From the NCBI GenBank assembly GCA_029262455.1, contig JAJCZJ010000048.1:62001-126000 (forward strand): a DNA stretch of 64,000 bases. The letters run 5' to 3'. The position numbers were made by a program, and so were the translations under genes. Each line of letters begins with the position of its first letter. The stretch's first letter is position 1. The DNA is from Deltaproteobacteria bacterium. Its GTDB lineage: Bacteria; Desulfobacterota; Binatia; HRBIN30; CADEER01. This document shows positions 62,554 through 64,000 of this stretch, piece after piece. The notes under the pieces were generated by a model. The model was not told where the DNA came from, made no database searches, and saw only the letters and a list, made by a program, of their open reading frames with translations.

Positions 62554-63129
62554 TCAGGCCTGATCGTTTGGTTTCAGCATCGAAACCGTTGCCGTCACAT
62601 CGAACTTGTGCGGATCGCGTCGGCGCTTCTTTACCTGCAGCCGAGTCACCCGCAGCGGCTGTTTGCCCTTCTCGATCTTCACCATCATATCCACCAATTG
62701 ATCGAGCGCGATGCCGTTCAGCTTGAACTCGACGGCCTCCTCCCGGTAGGCGTCGTTGATCACCTTGGTCTTCGGGCTCATCGAGCGAATCTGGTCCCGC
62801 CCACCTAACACGGCGCTAACCGTCGTCTCGATGTGCGGGAATAAAGAGAAGCTTTCGTCGATATTCTTCGGATCGATCATCGCGCGGCTCGCCTCGAGCC
62901 GATTGAGCAACTCCATGTACTCGAGCCGCAATTCCTTGATGTCGACGAGATCCTGCTGGCGACCGCGAATCAGGCGCTCGGCACGACCTCGATCCTCCGA
63001 CAGCGGCTCCCAAACCAGAGTGTAAAAGCCGAGGACCACCGCCACCGAAACAGCTGCCCCAAGCAGTGTCCGTTCCCGCGACGAAAGCCGCTGGAACATG
63101 TTGACTACTTCATGCCAATCGAACTTCAT
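62554..63129 (-). CDS. gspM: Type II secretion protein GspM-like
   Basis: The 191-residue protein has a short cytosolic N-terminus, one hydrophobic segment (TLLGAAVSVAVVLGFYTLV), a coiled-coil (RLIRGRQQDLVDIKELRLEY) and a ferredoxin-like C-terminal fold, which is the GspM/PilO layout. It overlaps the gspL stop (4 bases) and is 13 bases from gspN. GspM stabilises GspL and helps power pseudopilus assembly. Confidence 0.78.
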   Translation of the reverse strand: MKFDWHEVVNMFQRLSSRERTLLGAAVSVAVVLGFYTLVWEPLSEDRGRAERLIRGRQQDLVDIKELRLEYMELLNRLEASRAMIDPKNIDESFSLFPHIETTVSAVLGGRDQIRSMSPKTKVINDAYREEAVEFKLNGIALDQLVDMMVKIEKGKQPLRVTRLQVKKRRRDPHKFDVTATVSMLKPNDQA

Positions 63130-64000
63130 CGTGACCTCGAGGGCGGACGAAAGTCCTTGTTGAGCATCATCACCATCCGGAAAGACACATCGCCCTCCGA
63201 CGTCGCCCGCGCATCTTTGACCTGGACATCGGAGAAGAAGCCCGTGTCGAGAAACTTGAGTCGCAGCTTGTCTACCGATTCGAAGGTGTCGGCATTCGCA
63301 TTCAGCCGGACCGCGTCTGGATCCATCAGGTACTCTTCACTATCGATCCGAACCGACCTCGGAACGGCCGCTGACACGGCGCGCAGGAGATCGACACTGG
63401 TCGAGTTCGCAACCGGCACAACATCATCCAACATCTCGACATCCTGTCGTAGAAAGTCGATCTGTTCTTGCAAAATATCCAACGGCTGCTCGACCCTGCC
63501 AAAGTCAGGTACAGTTGCACTAAACACCTGCTGAATCTGACTCTCAATGGAAGCCAGTCGCACCTGCGATTCCTTATAATTCGCATACAAGTCGCCGACT
63601 GTCAGGGCAACGACGAGCAACGCCAACAAGCCGACCGTCCGCATGCCAGCCCGCAGCTCCTGCTCACTCCGATGGAACGTGAACTGACCGCGGCGAAAAT
63701 TGACTCCGACGGTGTCGGACGGCGTGATCTCACGCAACGCCAACCCAAGGCTGGAAGTAAACTCGGGGGCTTGCGCCCGGATCTTGGGATCGACATGGGC
63801 CAAAGGTACCCCGCCAAGACGGCGCCAATCACCGCCGACCGCATCTTCCAGCGGCTTGATCATCGATTCCACCCATTCGGCGGATCCTGCCAGATAACAC
63901 GGAAAGTCTTCTTCGATCGGCGCACCGTTGAGAGCGAGCATCGTCCAGCGAACATTGGCGGCCAGAGCCGCCACCGATGAATCGGAAGAGCCGTTGCCGT
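63126..64000 (-). CDS. gspL: Type II secretion protein GspL-like (5' end beyond window)
   Basis: The frame is open to the window edge, so the N-terminal actin-like (ASKHA) part is only partly visible (about 290 residues). The visible segment ends the actin-like domain, then has the membrane helix MRTVGLLALLVVALTVGDLY and a periplasmic ferredoxin-like domain. This is the layout of GspL (and PilM-N hybrids), which recruits the GspE ATPase. It overlaps the gspM start by 4 bases. Confidence 0.75.
   Translation of the reverse strand, partial: GNGSSDSSVAALAANVRWTMLALNGAPIEEDFPCYLAGSAEWVESMIKPLEDAVGGDWRRLGGVPLAHVDPKIRAQAPEFTSSLGLALREITPSDTVGVNFRRGQFTFHRSEQELRAGMRTVGLLALLVVALTVGDLYANYKESQVRLASIESQIQQVFSATVPDFGRVEQPLDILQEQIDFLRQDVEMLDDVVPVANSTSVDLLRAVSAAVPRSVRIDSEEYLMDPDAVRLNANADTFESVDKLRLKFLDTGFFSDVQVKDARATSEGDVSFRMVMMLNKDFRPPSRSR

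Noticed and set aside
1-64000. tRNA, rRNA, transposase, integrase or phage genes
   Set aside because: None recognised in the coding or intergenic sequence by eye; a tRNA scan would be decisive.

Overview
The window is high-GC DNA from a diderm (Gram-negative-type) bacterium. It carries a TolC-like channel, type II secretion genes (GspL/M/N), a TonB-dependent receptor, lipoproteins with lipobox cysteines, and a MurE of the diaminopimelate type. Lineage is inferred. A Myxococcus-type Cys-rich repeat, Thr-Pro 'TPT' linkers, SufT, MutS2, an exosortase H locus and many acyl-CoA, CoA-transferase, P450 and amidohydrolase enzymes fit an uncultured deltaproteobacterial-type lineage (Myxococcota, Desulfobacterota or Binatota-like). 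No rRNA, tRNA, CRISPR array, transposase or phage gene was recognised. The DNA looks chromosomal.

Layout. 1-10.6 kb: a truncated TolC gene; an SDR; a FAD dehydrogenase with a thioredoxin-like protein; a secreted PI-PLC-like protein; then a tightly packed minus-strand operon of exosortase H, membrane partner, DUF1573 protein, PfkB kinase and metallophosphoesterase. 10.7-17.5 kb: MutS2, a histone-H1-like basic protein, MurJ and an orphan histidine kinase. 17.5-24.5 kb: an animal-type haem peroxidase lipoprotein, an acyl-CoA synthetase, an amidohydrolase, an ECF sigma factor with a SnoaL tail, a GST, and a 540-bp repeat-bearing gap. 24.5-30.9 kb: a six-gene coupled operon of two dynamin-like GTPases, HtrA protease, ArsC/LMW phosphatase, NfeD-like protein and glutaminyl cyclase. 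31-34 kb: a large secreted TPT / Cys-rich / ice-binding-like protein.

34-45 kb is a catabolic island: deoxyhypusine-synthase-like enzyme, CaiB-type CoA transferase, alpha/beta hydrolase, Baeyer-Villiger monooxygenase, and a TetR-P450-amidohydrolase operon divergent from a TonB receptor. The TetR gene has a clear sigma70-type promoter inside an inverted repeat and is probably leaderless. 45-52 kb: PtsN-like EIIA, lytic transglycosylase, a 1115-residue GAF / coiled-coil / pseudo-receiver protein, and murE with a small coiled-coil gene. 52-56.4 kb: a lipoprotein joining a cyclohexadienyl-dehydratase-type domain to a degenerate AroQ-gamma chorismate mutase; an FMN-binding protein, membrane protein and ApbE operon with a good Fur box; and fur itself. 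56.5-64 kb: universal stress protein, lipase maturation factor, a ferredoxin-SufT-acyl-CoA-ligase operon, and the end of a type II secretion operon.

The strongest candidates for something new are the dynamin/HtrA/NfeD operon, the Fur-controlled flavin electron-transfer module beside fur, the dehydratase-mutase fusion, and the GAF/coiled-coil/pseudo-receiver scaffold. Functional statements rest on motifs read by eye; no database search was run.
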